From: Citrobacter europaeus
GTDB lineage: Bacteria; Pseudomonadota; Gammaproteobacteria; Enterobacterales; Enterobacteriaceae
NCBI GenBank assembly: GCA_020099315.1
Contig: CP083650.1
Coordinates: forward strand, 4,650,001-4,714,000
Length of the DNA stretch: 64,000 nt
Reading direction: 5' to 3'
Numbering within the stretch: the stretch's first letter is position 1; each line of letters opens with the position of its first letter. Positions 36,640 to 44,574 of the stretch are shown here, in pieces. The notes beneath the pieces are model-generated. The model searched no databases, had not been told where the DNA came from, and was given only the letters and a program-made list of their open reading frames with translations. The translations under genes were made by a program, and so were the position numbers.

Positions 36640-37169
36640 TACTTACTGCCCTGGTTAATAACCTCAATGGTGCTGGCGACCACACCGTCCAGTGGTTGAT
36701 CGATATCGACCACCAGTACATCGTTTTCATTGGCACCCGGTTCTTCCAGCGCTTCAAACTGGGTCACCAGCATCTGCGTTTTGAAGAAGTGGCCTTTACG
36801 CGCCTTCAGGCGGCTTTCGATAACGTCAAAATCCCCTTTCAGATAGATGAAAGAGAGGTTTGGATTACCGTCGCGCAGCTGGTCGCGGTAGACTTTTTTC
36901 AGGGCGGAACAGACGATCAGCGAAACTTTATTGGTCCGCTGCATCGCGAAGGCGGCGTCATTCAGCGCCTGTAACCACGGTTTACGGTCGTCATCGTTAA
37001 GTGGCTCACCGGAAGCCATTTTCATGATGTTGCTGCGCGGATGGAGAAAATCGCCATCAAGAAACGCGGCCTGCAGTTGATGCGCCACTTCGCTGGCGAC
37101 AGCAGATTTACCGCTGCCCGATACGCCCATCAGAACGTAAACGTGGTGATCATGATTAGTCGTGCTCAA
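36639..37169 (-). CDS. gntK: Thermoresistant gluconokinase GntK
   Basis: A 176-residue cytoplasmic kinase that phosphorylates D-gluconate to 6-phosphogluconate for the Entner-Doudoroff and pentose phosphate routes. The P-loop GVSGSGKS is at residues 15-22. The substrate-side motif DGDFLHPRSNIMKMASGEPL and the arginine-rich lid segment (ALKKVYRDQLR) follow. Length agrees with E. coli GntK (175 aa). It is the first gene of gntKU, with two GntR-type operators upstream. gntR itself lies behind it on the same strand, 141 bp away. Confidence 0.96.
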   Translation of the reverse strand: MSTTNHDHHVYVLMGVSGSGKSAVASEVAHQLQAAFLDGDFLHPRSNIMKMASGEPLNDDDRKPWLQALNDAAFAMQRTNKVSLIVCSALKKVYRDQLRDGNPNLSFIYLKGDFDVIESRLKARKGHFFKTQMLVTQFEALEEPGANENDVLVVDIDQPLDGVVASTIEVINQGSK

Positions 37170-37203
37170 AGCGTTGCCCCCACTGGTACAAGAATCAGGA
37201 AAT

Positions 37204-37230
37204 TGTTACGGGTAACTGTTATCGGTAACA
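37204..37230. promoter_or_regulatory. Paired GntR operators at the gntK promoter
   Basis: TGTTACGGGTAACT (37204-37217) and TGTTATCGGTAACA (37217-37230) are two GntR palindromes sharing one base. They lie 35-61 bp ahead of gntK. The second is nearly perfect. Confidence 0.75.
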
Positions 37231-37310
37231 TTGTCCAGCCGGATAAATAGAGAAGCAATATCCATTCGTGCTCGAAGTGTATAAGTGTGAGCTACTTCAA
37301 AGTTGTTGGC

Positions 37311-38306
37311 TTAAATAGATCCGCCCGGTGACAAGGTGAAACCTAAATCTAACATTTTAGGTGTGACTGCTTCACCACGAATGCGCGCCAGCAGGCGCTC
37401 TGCGCCAATGCTGCCCATTCGCTCACGCGGCGTGAGCACGCTCGCCAGACGCGGCTCCATCACCTGTCCAATGTCGTGACCGTGGAATCCGGCAATCGCC
37501 ATATCATCAGGGATTTTCAGCCCTAAACGCTGACATTCGAAAGCCGCCCCTACCGCCAGGTCATCGTTGGTACAGAAGACGCCATCAAGCTGCGGGTATT
37601 CACGTCGCGCCTGACGAATGAGTTCAATACCGGATGAGTAGGAAGAAGACTGCTCCACCATCACGCTATACGGCACCAGGTCAGCATCGCGCATTGCCTG
37701 CTCGTAGCCTCTCTGTTTGATGATAGTACGTTCATCAAGACGTGCGCCAAGATAGGCAACATGACGGTGCCCACGCGCGATAATAGCGGCGGTCATCTGG
37801 CGCGCGGCCTCGAAGTTGTCGAAGCCGACGGCAATATCCAGACACGGTGACTGGCTGTCCATCAGTTCAACCACCGGGATACCCGCAACCTCAATCATTT
37901 TCAGCGTACGGGGCGTATGGCTACGTTCGGTGAGGATCAGGCCATCAATATTCCACGACAGCATCGACTCCAGGCGCTCTTGTTCCATCTCAGGCTTATA
38001 GCCGTAGTGCGCGAGCATAGTTTGATAACCATGGGCGTCGGTGACGGCCTCAATGCCGCGTAGCACTTCAGCAAAAACCTGGTTAGTAAGAGAGGGTAAC
38101 AGCACGCCGATCGCGCGGCTGGTGGCGTTAGAAAGGATATCAGGAGCGCGATTGGGAATATAACCCAGCTCATCAAGTGCAGCGGCAATTTTGCCCCGCA
38201 GCGCCACGGAGACCTGCTCCGGGTTACGCAAAAAGCGACTGACCGTCATTTTGGTCACGCCCACGCGGTCGGCTACATCCTGAAGTACGGGTCTTTTCTT
38301 TTTCAT
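37311..38306 (-). CDS. gntR: Gluconate utilisation repressor GntR (LacI family)
   Basis: A 331-residue repressor. The N-terminal LacI-type helix-turn-helix is LQDVADRVGVTKMTVSRFLR, followed by NPEQVSVALRGKIAAALDEL and the hinge YIPNRAPDILSNATSRAIG. The rest is a periplasmic-binding-like sensor domain that binds gluconate. It controls gntT, gntKU and the Entner-Doudoroff genes edd-eda. Length equals E. coli GntR (331 aa). The protein agrees with the operators seen before gntT and gntK. It is read in the same direction as gntKU, upstream of them. Confidence 0.96.
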   Translation of the reverse strand: MKKKRPVLQDVADRVGVTKMTVSRFLRNPEQVSVALRGKIAAALDELGYIPNRAPDILSNATSRAIGVLLPSLTNQVFAEVLRGIEAVTDAHGYQTMLAHYGYKPEMEQERLESMLSWNIDGLILTERSHTPRTLKMIEVAGIPVVELMDSQSPCLDIAVGFDNFEAARQMTAAIIARGHRHVAYLGARLDERTIIKQRGYEQAMRDADLVPYSVMVEQSSSYSSGIELIRQARREYPQLDGVFCTNDDLAVGAAFECQRLGLKIPDDMAIAGFHGHDIGQVMEPRLASVLTPRERMGSIGAERLLARIRGEAVTPKMLDLGFTLSPGGSI

Positions 38307-38399
38307 CGTCCTGAAGCGTTAAAAAGGGATAGATTCCCCCAGTTTACCACGGACGTGCGTGAACCTTCGCAGAGAAAAAAAGGAGTTTTTTATTGTGAG

Positions 38400-38529
38400 A
38401 AATACACAAAATCATTCGAGTTGCATCAAGGCGGCGACGCAGTAAATCCCCGGGAGCGTACATTAAGTACGCGACCGGGGTGAGCGAGGAAAGCCAACAC
38501 AGATGTAGCTTGAAGGATGCCGTGTATTT
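38400..38529. repeat. ERIC (IRU) element between yhhW and gntR
   Basis: A 130-bp imperfect palindrome with ends AAATACAC and GTGTATTT. The core has the ERIC hallmarks CCCCGGGAGCGTACATTAAG, then GCGACCGGGGTGAGCG and AGGAAAGCCAAC. It abuts the stop codon of yhhW. The other ERIC in this window abuts the stop codon of glpE in the same way. Confidence 0.85.
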
Positions 38530-39225
38530 TTAGACTGGCGGCAGGTCAAACAGTAACACTTCACTGTCGCTGTCGGCATGAATCGAAATTGCCTGTTCAT
38601 CCCAGATGGCCAGACCGTCGCTGGTGGTCGCTTTGGTGCCATTAATGGTGACATTGCCTTTTACCACCTGGATCCAGACGCGGCGTTCAGCGGCAATTTG
38701 ATGCACCGACTGCTCATCTTTGACCAGCGCCCAACGGTACAACTCCATATCCTGGTAAACTTTCAGCGAACCATCACGGGCATCCGGCGACAGCACCAGT
38801 TGTTTACCCTGGGCGGCATCGAAACGGCGCTGTTCATAGCGCGGCTTAATACCGTTTTCCTGCGGCATGATCCAGATCTGATACAGATGCAGTTTCTCAG
38901 TATTGCTCGGGTTATACTCCGAATGACGGATCCCCGTCCCGGCGCTCATAATCTGAAACTCACCGGCCGGAACCTGCTCTTTGTTGCCCATGCTGTCCTG
39001 ATGCTCCACTGCACCTTCCAGCACATAGGTCAGGATTTCCATGTCTTTATGGGGGTGAGTGCCAAAGCCCTGGCCTGCGTCGATTACATCATCGTTAATC
39101 ACGCGCAGTGCCGAGAACCCCATAAAGTTCGGGTCATAGTAGTTGGCAAAAGAGAAGGTATGCCAGGAATCGAGCCAGCCATGATTAGCGTGGCCACGGT
39201 CATTAGCTTTGCGTAAATAGATCAT
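38530..39225 (-). CDS. yhhW: Pirin-like quercetin 2,3-dioxygenase YhhW
   Basis: A 231-residue bicupin of the pirin family. The metal ligands are visible: His57 and His59 in GFGTHPHKDMEILTY, His101 and Glu103 in GTGIRHSEYN. The E. coli protein can oxidise quercetin in vitro, although its natural substrate is not known. The frame extends upstream 34 codons, but the ATG at 39225 gives the family start MIYLRKANDRGHANHGWLD and the exact E. coli length (231 aa). It lies 123 bp after yhhX on the same strand. An ERIC element follows the stop codon. Confidence 0.95.
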   Translation of the reverse strand: MIYLRKANDRGHANHGWLDSWHTFSFANYYDPNFMGFSALRVINDDVIDAGQGFGTHPHKDMEILTYVLEGAVEHQDSMGNKEQVPAGEFQIMSAGTGIRHSEYNPSNTEKLHLYQIWIMPQENGIKPRYEQRRFDAAQGKQLVLSPDARDGSLKVYQDMELYRWALVKDEQSVHQIAAERRVWIQVVKGNVTINGTKATTSDGLAIWDEQAISIHADSDSEVLLFDLPPV

Positions 39226-39348
39226 TGTGTTCACCCCCAGATGTTTTCGATGGAGTAAGTGTGGACTCAATCCGTCTGGGATCATAGAGGGTGAAAATTG
39301 ACTCCTCTGTTCAAAAAATATGAACAAGCCCAGAGGAGTCTGTGCAGG

Positions 39349-40386
39349 CTATTTGGCGAGGGTTATCGTGGCAGGCATTGCCTGTTCAAAGGCGCGTTCG
39401 AGGATTTCCAGGTTGGTAAGAACTTCAGATTCCTTGACGTAATTAGGCGTACCGGCCGTCAGCGTCTGGTACAGCGCATCATAGACGCGACCGTAGTCTC
39501 CCACTTCCGGCTTCACCTCTTCTTTCACCGTGATGCCGTCATCGTTGACATATTCCAGCATTCCAATGGAATCATCGGCAGCGAAACCTGGCTCACCTGG
39601 CATGATATTAGCCTTCAGGCTGGTTTCCTGCTGGTCGATGCCGTACTTCACAAACGAGCCTTTGGTGCCATGGACGATAAACTTCGGATAGTCGATTTTC
39701 ACCAGATGACTGGTTTTAACAATGGCTTTCAGGTCGCCGTAAAACAGCTGCGCTTCAAAGGTATCGTCCTGGTTCGCTTTGTTGCGTAGGCTGCGGATGT
39801 CATAGGCCACATGATCGGGACGTCCGAACAGCGAGATAATCTGATCCATGGTGTGTACGCCCAGACCATAAAACGCGCCGTCCTGCGGCAGCCCCGGCTT
39901 GGTCTCTGCTTCGGGACGGTAGTAATCGAAATGGCTTTCAACTTCAACAATCTTGCCGAGCTTGCCGCTCTCAATCGCTTTTTTAGCGGTGAGGAAACAG
40001 GAGTCAAAACGACGATTCTGATACGGCGTAACGGTCAGTCCTTTGCTTTGCGCCAGCTCAAACAACTCTTTTGCTTGCGCAAGCGTTGGGGTGAAGGGTT
40101 TCTCAACCAGCACATTTTTACCCGCTTCCAGCGCGCGTTTGGCGTATTCAAAATGGCTGTCAGCATGGGTACAGACGATCACCAGCTTCACCTGCGGATC
40201 GTTTAAGATCTCGTCGAGGTCACTGGTGAAGTGAATATGGGAATACTGCGGCGCCTGCTCTTCCGGCTTGGCGTTGCGGCGGAAAATGTGCGCAACGTGC
40301 CAGCTATTTTTGCGATTGAGGACGTACGGCAAATGGTAGCGAGTGGTGCTTTTACCAAAACCAATAAATGCGCAGTGTAAGGTCAT
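39349..40386 (-). CDS. yhhX: Gfo/Idh/MocA-family oxidoreductase YhhX
   Basis: A 345-residue NAD(P)-dependent oxidoreductase. The N-terminal Rossmann segment is CAFIGFGKSTTRYHLPYVL, and the family motif VLVEKPFTPTLAQAKE is near residues 93-108, with the lysine expected in the active site. The C-terminal half is the alpha/beta dimerisation domain. The natural substrate is not known. The frame begins far upstream, but the ATG at 40386 gives the family start and the E. coli length. It lies next to ryhB on the same strand. REP units and the sRNA terminator separate the two. Confidence 0.93.
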   Translation of the reverse strand: MTLHCAFIGFGKSTTRYHLPYVLNRKNSWHVAHIFRRNAKPEEQAPQYSHIHFTSDLDEILNDPQVKLVIVCTHADSHFEYAKRALEAGKNVLVEKPFTPTLAQAKELFELAQSKGLTVTPYQNRRFDSCFLTAKKAIESGKLGKIVEVESHFDYYRPEAETKPGLPQDGAFYGLGVHTMDQIISLFGRPDHVAYDIRSLRNKANQDDTFEAQLFYGDLKAIVKTSHLVKIDYPKFIVHGTKGSFVKYGIDQQETSLKANIMPGEPGFAADDSIGMLEYVNDDGITVKEEVKPEVGDYGRVYDALYQTLTAGTPNYVKESEVLTNLEILERAFEQAMPATITLAK

Positions 40387-40458
40387 GAGACGATCCTTTT
40401 GAAAGTGATTGTCTACACCATAGCGCAAAGCGGCTGGAGACTGAATGTTGGATTCTTT

Positions 40459-40541
40459 GCCGGATGGCGGCGGAGCCTTATCCGGCCTACAAAACCCAGG
40501 TCTCAGCTGTAGGCCGGATAAGCGCAAGCGCCATCCGGCAT
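40459..40541. repeat. BIME between yhhX and ryhB
   Basis: Two opposed REP units (GCCGGATGGCGGCGG...TTATCCGGCCTAC and GTAGGCCGGATAAGCG...GCCATCCGGCA) occupy the yhhX promoter side. Confidence 0.85.
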
Positions 40542-40587
40542 CATCCCGGGGACAAAATGACAAGTAAGCCAGGCAGAAACAAAACCA

Positions 40588-40682
40588 AAAAAAAAGCCAG
40601 CGCAAGGCTGGCTAAAGTAATACTGGAAGCAATGTGAGCAATGTCGTGCTTTCAGGTTCTCCGTAGGGGTTCCCCTGAACGC
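40588..40682 (-). ncRNA. ryhB: Iron-responsive small RNA RyhB
   Basis: The minus strand from 40682 begins GCGTTCAGGGGAACC, followed by the highly conserved core AACCTGAAAGCACGACATTG and CTCACATTGCTTCC. It ends in a Rho-independent terminator, AGCCAGCC...GGCTGGCT-type stem, with nine T residues. About 95 nt, between yhhX and yhhY as in E. coli. RyhB pairs through Hfq with mRNAs of iron-using proteins and lowers their levels during iron starvation. The 5' hairpin (TTCAGG with CCTGAA, plus GGGG with CCCC) differs in sequence from E. coli but keeps its pairing. Confidence 0.92.
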
Positions 40683-40684
40683 AG

Positions 40685-40703
40685 AGCAATAATAATCATT
40701 CTC
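40685..40703 (-). promoter_or_regulatory. Fur box at the ryhB promoter
   Basis: AATAATCATTCTCATT lies directly upstream of the ryhB start. It matches about 14 of 19 positions of the Fur consensus, with the central ATAATCATT intact. Fur with Fe(II) would block ryhB transcription here. Confidence 0.75.
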
Positions 40704-40802
40704 ATTCGCACTTGTCTACTTCTTTTTGCAAAAAAATGCAGTTGACGGGATTTTCTTTCTCAGCGAGTGTAAATACACAATTAACCCTGCAGGAGATAAG
40801 GA

Positions 40803-41291
40803 ATGAGTGAAATAGTGATACGCCACGCTGAACCAAAAGATTACGACGCAATTCGTCAGATCCACGCTCAGCCGGAGGTGTACCACAACACGCTACAGGT
40901 TCCTCATCCTTCCCTCGAGATGTGGCAGGCGCGGCTAACCGAGCAAGCCGGGGTTAAACAACTGGTTGCCTGCATTGACGATATCGTCGTGGGGCATCTC
41001 TGTATTGAGGTTGCGCAGCGCCCACGCCGCAGCCACGTGGCCGATTTTGGTATCTGCGTGGATGCCCGGTGGCACAATCGCGGCGTTGCCAGCGCGCTGA
41101 TCCGCACGATGATCGACATGTGCGACAACTGGCTGCGCGTCGAGCGTATTGAGCTAACGGTATTTGTTGATAATGAGCCTGCCGTGGCGGTGTATAAGAA
41201 ATACGGCTTTGAAATCGAAGGCACCGGTAAGAAATACGGCCTGCGCAACGGTGAGTATGTTGATGCCTACTTTATGGCACGCGTGAAATAA
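40803..41291 (+). CDS. aaaT: L-amino acid N-acyltransferase AaaT (YhhY), GNAT family
   Basis: A 162-residue GNAT acetyltransferase, formerly YhhY. The family segments are visible: the N-terminal IRHAEPKDYDAIRQIHAQPE, the acetyl-CoA loop VDARWHNRGVASALIRTMID (Q/RxxGxG/A type) and the C-terminal VYKKYGFEIEGTGKKYGLRN. The E. coli protein acetylates free amino acids such as methionine and phenylalanine. Length equals E. coli (162 aa). It starts 14 bases after a clear AGGAG-type site. ryhB lies upstream on the opposite strand. Confidence 0.93.
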   Translation: MSEIVIRHAEPKDYDAIRQIHAQPEVYHNTLQVPHPSLEMWQARLTEQAGVKQLVACIDDIVVGHLCIEVAQRPRRSHVADFGICVDARWHNRGVASALIRTMIDMCDNWLRVERIELTVFVDNEPAVAVYKKYGFEIEGTGKKYGLRNGEYVDAYFMARVK

Positions 41292-41337
41292 ATTTAAGGG
41301 CGAGTCGTATCGCCCTGCTTATTGAAAGGACGCAATA

Positions 41338-42222
41338 GTGAAAAAGTACCTTCCCCTGGTGTTGCTGGCAACGCTCTCCCCTGCTTTTGCCACTACCGTA
41401 CAAAATCTCGATTCCGTACCCAGCGCCATTCAACACCCGGAAGGCAAACAGATTTTCGCTGAGCAAATGGCGGGAGCAACACCCGCGAAAGGATTTGGCG
41501 AGCTTCCGCAGGGATTATCCGAGGACCAGTGGATTGCCTGGGTTGCGCCGAATGAGGATCCTGACAACCTGATCCTCACGGGTGCCAAAGCCTGGGGCAA
41601 AGACGGCAAATATATTGGCGTCGCTTGTTTCGCTGACAATCAGGCGGATGCCGGGCAGGCAAAGAAATACGCGGATAACACCTGTCCTGAAAACTACAGC
41701 AACGGGCGCGCTAATAAATTATATCTCGGCGTTTTTTCCTGGCAGAACCAACGGCTAACGCCGATTGCACGTTCGGAAAAACCGTTAAACCAACTCTCGG
41801 AGTGGAATAAAGCCGCCGAAAAAGAGAGCGATGATGAGTCCGTCAGACCGCTGGCTTATTATACAAAACTGGATCTGGCACCGTACCGGATCGCCCCCGA
41901 TACCCTGGCGTTCGGGGTGCGTGGTGGATACTCTGATGCGTATTCCGGCGGCGGCGCATTTTACGAAGTGCTGGAGCTCTATACGATCAAAGACAACAGG
42001 ATAATCAACGTGTATTCCGACCTTGTTTATCAATATACGGACATCGCCGGAGACTGGAATAAAGACGGCACAAGGCAGCACGACATCAGCGAAAGCAAGT
42101 ACATTCTCAAAATGCGCTCGGCAAAGACGCACGGATTTTATGATTTAGAACGCGTTAACCTGCAGGATAAAAGCAGCCAAATATTCCGCTGGTCTGAGTC
42201 ACTGCAGGGATATGCGCCATAA
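41338..42222 (+). CDS. Unrecognised exported protein, 294 aa
   Basis: I do not recognise this protein. It starts with GTG at 41338, with AAAGGA eight bases before it, and has a clear signal peptide (MKKYLPLVLLATLSPAFA, cut before TTVQ). The mature part is about 276 residues, polar, with two cysteines (GVACFADN and NTCPENYS) that could form one disulfide, and tyrosine- and glycine-rich stretches such as GVRGGYSDAYSGGGAFYEVLELY. This suggests a soluble periplasmic beta-rich protein. It follows yhhY by 46 bp and faces ggt. In E. coli K-12 this interval holds unrelated genes, so the gene is accessory. Confidence 0.8.
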   Translation: MKKYLPLVLLATLSPAFATTVQNLDSVPSAIQHPEGKQIFAEQMAGATPAKGFGELPQGLSEDQWIAWVAPNEDPDNLILTGAKAWGKDGKYIGVACFADNQADAGQAKKYADNTCPENYSNGRANKLYLGVFSWQNQRLTPIARSEKPLNQLSEWNKAAEKESDDESVRPLAYYTKLDLAPYRIAPDTLAFGVRGGYSDAYSGGGAFYEVLELYTIKDNRIINVYSDLVYQYTDIAGDWNKDGTRQHDISESKYILKMRSAKTHGFYDLERVNLQDKSSQIFRWSESLQGYAP

Positions 42223-42269
42223 CCAACCAGTCAGGCCTACACCACTTAGAACGCTGTAGGCCATTATTC

Positions 42270-44015
42270 TTAGTATCCCGCCGTTAAATCATCCACGGAA
42301 CGCGGGTCAGACGCGCCATACAGTGCGCCATCCGGTCCAACCATAATGCTCTGCGTGCTGCCCATCGCCTCTTTCAGCGCGACTTTCTGTCCTTTTTGCT
42401 CCAGCAACTTGATTGTATCCGGGCTGAAGCCCTTCTCGATGCGCAGTTCATCCGGTAACCACTGATGATGGAAGCGCGGCGCGTTGGTCGCTTCGGCGAC
42501 GTTCATCCCGAAATCAATGCTGTTGACTACCATTTGCAGCACGGTTGTGATAATTCGACTCCCGCCAGGGCTGCCGGTAACCAGCCAGGTTTTCCCGTCT
42601 TTTACCACGATAGTCGGTGACATCGACGACAGCGGGCGCTTTTTCGGCCCAACCGCGTTAGCATCGCCGCCCACCAGTCCATAAACGTTTGGCACGCCCG
42701 GCTTAGCGGAGAAATCATCCATTTCATTATTGAGCAGGATACCGGTGTTACCCGCCACGATGCCGGTCCCGAAGGTGGTATTCAGGGTATAGGTCACCGC
42801 CACGGCATTGCCGTCTTTATCCACCACCGAGAAGTGAGTGGTCTGGTTGCTTTCATACGGGGCGAGCTTGCCTGGTTTGATCTGGCTGGAAGGCTTAGCC
42901 TTGTTGATATCAATTTGATCCGCAAGCGTTTTAGCATAGGCTTTGTTGGTCAGTGCCTGCCACGGCACTTTCACAAAATCCGGGTCGCCCAGATACTCTG
43001 AACGGTCGGCGTAAGCATATTTCTCCGCTTCAGCCATGACCTGCATGGCGTCGGCGCTGCCAAACCCGTACTTCTTCATGTCGAAGTTTTCGAGAATATT
43101 GAGGATCTGCACGATGTGAATACCGCCAGAGGACGGCGGCGGCATGGAGAAGACCTGATACCCGCGATAGTCACCGCTAATCGGCGTACGCTCCACGGCT
43201 TTATAGCTGGCTAAATCCTCTTTGGTCATCAGCCCGCCGTTCTTCTGCATTTCCCCGGCAATCTGATCGGCAATAGCCCCTTTATAAAACGCGTCCGGAC
43301 CGTTCTCGGCAATCATCTCGAGGCTTTTCGCCAGATTCTTTTGCACCAGCTTGTCGCCCTTTTTCAGCGGCTCGCCGTCTTTCCAGAAAATGGCTTTGCT
43401 GTTCTCGTGATTAGGGAGCACTTCGCTGCCATAGGTTTTCAGATCGTCGGCCAGCGCATCGTTAACCACAAAGCCATCTTCCGCCAGCTTCATTGCCGGG
43501 CGCACCACTTTGTTCAGCGGCATCGTGCCGTATTTCTCCAGCGCCAGCGAGAAACCCGCCACGGTACCCGGCGTACCGGATGCCAGATGCGACGTCAGCG
43601 ACTTTTTCGCATCGGCGTTGCCCTGCTCATCGAGGAACATGTCACGGGTCGCGCCAGCAGGCGCCATTTCACGAAAATCGATCGCGGTGGTGTTACCGTC
43701 TTTGGTACGCAGCAGCATAAAACCACCACCGCCCAGATTGCCCGCCTGAGGATGCGTTACCGCCAGCGCGTAGCCAACGGCCACGGCGGCATCGACGGCA
43801 TTCCCCCCCTGTTTCAGAATGTCCACCCCAACCTGGGTGGCCAGCGCATCCACGGAGGCCACCATCCCCTGTTGCGCGCGCACAGGATGGAACACATCTT
43901 CCTCAACACCGTAGGATACCGGTGGTGGCGCAGCCGGCGCGGCAGCAACGCTAAAACAACTTCCTGAGAGCAGAGCAGCAATGGCTACCCGGCGTAAAAA
44001 CGTCGGTTTTATCAT
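42270..44015 (-). CDS. ggt: Gamma-glutamyltranspeptidase Ggt
   Basis: A 581-residue periplasmic enzyme that cleaves the gamma-glutamyl bond of glutathione and transfers or hydrolyses the glutamyl group. A signal peptide (RRVAIAALLSGSCFSVAAA) leads it. The precursor cuts itself before the threonine of NQTTHFSVVDKDG (near residue 392) to give large and small subunits, and that threonine becomes the nucleophile. The oxyanion and substrate loops PLSSMSPTIVV and GSPGGSRIITT follow. The frame starts 22 codons earlier, but the ATG at 44015 gives the family start MIKPTFLRRVA. Size agrees with E. coli (580 aa). Confidence 0.96.
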   Translation of the reverse strand: MIKPTFLRRVAIAALLSGSCFSVAAAPAAPPPVSYGVEEDVFHPVRAQQGMVASVDALATQVGVDILKQGGNAVDAAVAVGYALAVTHPQAGNLGGGGFMLLRTKDGNTTAIDFREMAPAGATRDMFLDEQGNADAKKSLTSHLASGTPGTVAGFSLALEKYGTMPLNKVVRPAMKLAEDGFVVNDALADDLKTYGSEVLPNHENSKAIFWKDGEPLKKGDKLVQKNLAKSLEMIAENGPDAFYKGAIADQIAGEMQKNGGLMTKEDLASYKAVERTPISGDYRGYQVFSMPPPSSGGIHIVQILNILENFDMKKYGFGSADAMQVMAEAEKYAYADRSEYLGDPDFVKVPWQALTNKAYAKTLADQIDINKAKPSSQIKPGKLAPYESNQTTHFSVVDKDGNAVAVTYTLNTTFGTGIVAGNTGILLNNEMDDFSAKPGVPNVYGLVGGDANAVGPKKRPLSSMSPTIVVKDGKTWLVTGSPGGSRIITTVLQMVVNSIDFGMNVAEATNAPRFHHQWLPDELRIEKGFSPDTIKLLEQKGQKVALKEAMGSTQSIMVGPDGALYGASDPRSVDDLTAGY

Positions 44016-44133
44016 CGTTATTCTCCAGATGTATGGGGGTCGGCCCCCAATAAGCCTGGTGCATAACTCTGAAATAATCATCGTAACGGCGAGAAAGGAG
44101 TAAACTTAAACGATCCCCGAGAGGAGAAAAGCG

Positions 44134-44574
44134 ATGAAACGACTCTTACTTTTAGCCATGCTGTTGCCGTTTGCAGGCTTTGCACAGCCTATCAACACCA
44201 TGAATAACCCGAATCAACCGGGTTATCAGATCCCGAGTCAGCAGCGTATGCAGACGCAAATGCAATCGCAGCAGATTCAACAGAAAGGGATGCTCAACCA
44301 GCAGTTGCAAACGCAGACGCGTATGCAGCAACAGCATATGGAAAACCAAATCAACACCAACTCCCAGCGAGTCCTTCAGTCTCAGCCTGGCGAGCTGAAT
44401 TCCGGTCAGCAGCAGATGCTTTCCAACAGCAACGGTGGGATGTTGAGTGGAACCCGTAACCCGGACAGCTCGCTGAATAAGCAACATATGCTGTCAGAGA
44501 AAAAGAACGGCGACATGCTGAAGCCCTCCAGCACGCCGCAGCCTAATGTTCCGTTAAAAACGATTGGACCTTAA
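44134..44574 (+). CDS. yhhA: Periplasmic DUF2756 protein YhhA
   Basis: A 146-residue exported protein of unknown function with a signal peptide (MKRLLLLAMLLPFAGFAQP). The mature part is highly biased: glutamine and methionine make up much of residues 30-90 (QQRMQTQMQSQQIQQKGML), followed by asparagine/serine-rich sequence. Its length equals E. coli YhhA (146 aa). It faces ugpQ tail to tail, and the two stop regions overlap by 4 bases. It is divergent from ggt. The low complexity gives no clue to activity. Confidence 0.9.
   Translation: MKRLLLLAMLLPFAGFAQPINTMNNPNQPGYQIPSQQRMQTQMQSQQIQQKGMLNQQLQTQTRMQQQHMENQINTNSQRVLQSQPGELNSGQQQMLSNSNGGMLSGTRNPDSSLNKQHMLSEKKNGDMLKPSSTPQPNVPLKTIGP

Noticed and set aside
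42225..42262. Degenerate REP between the 294-aa gene and ggt
   Set aside because: Only fragments (CAGGCCTACACC and TGTAGGCC) remain and no full palindrome can be built.
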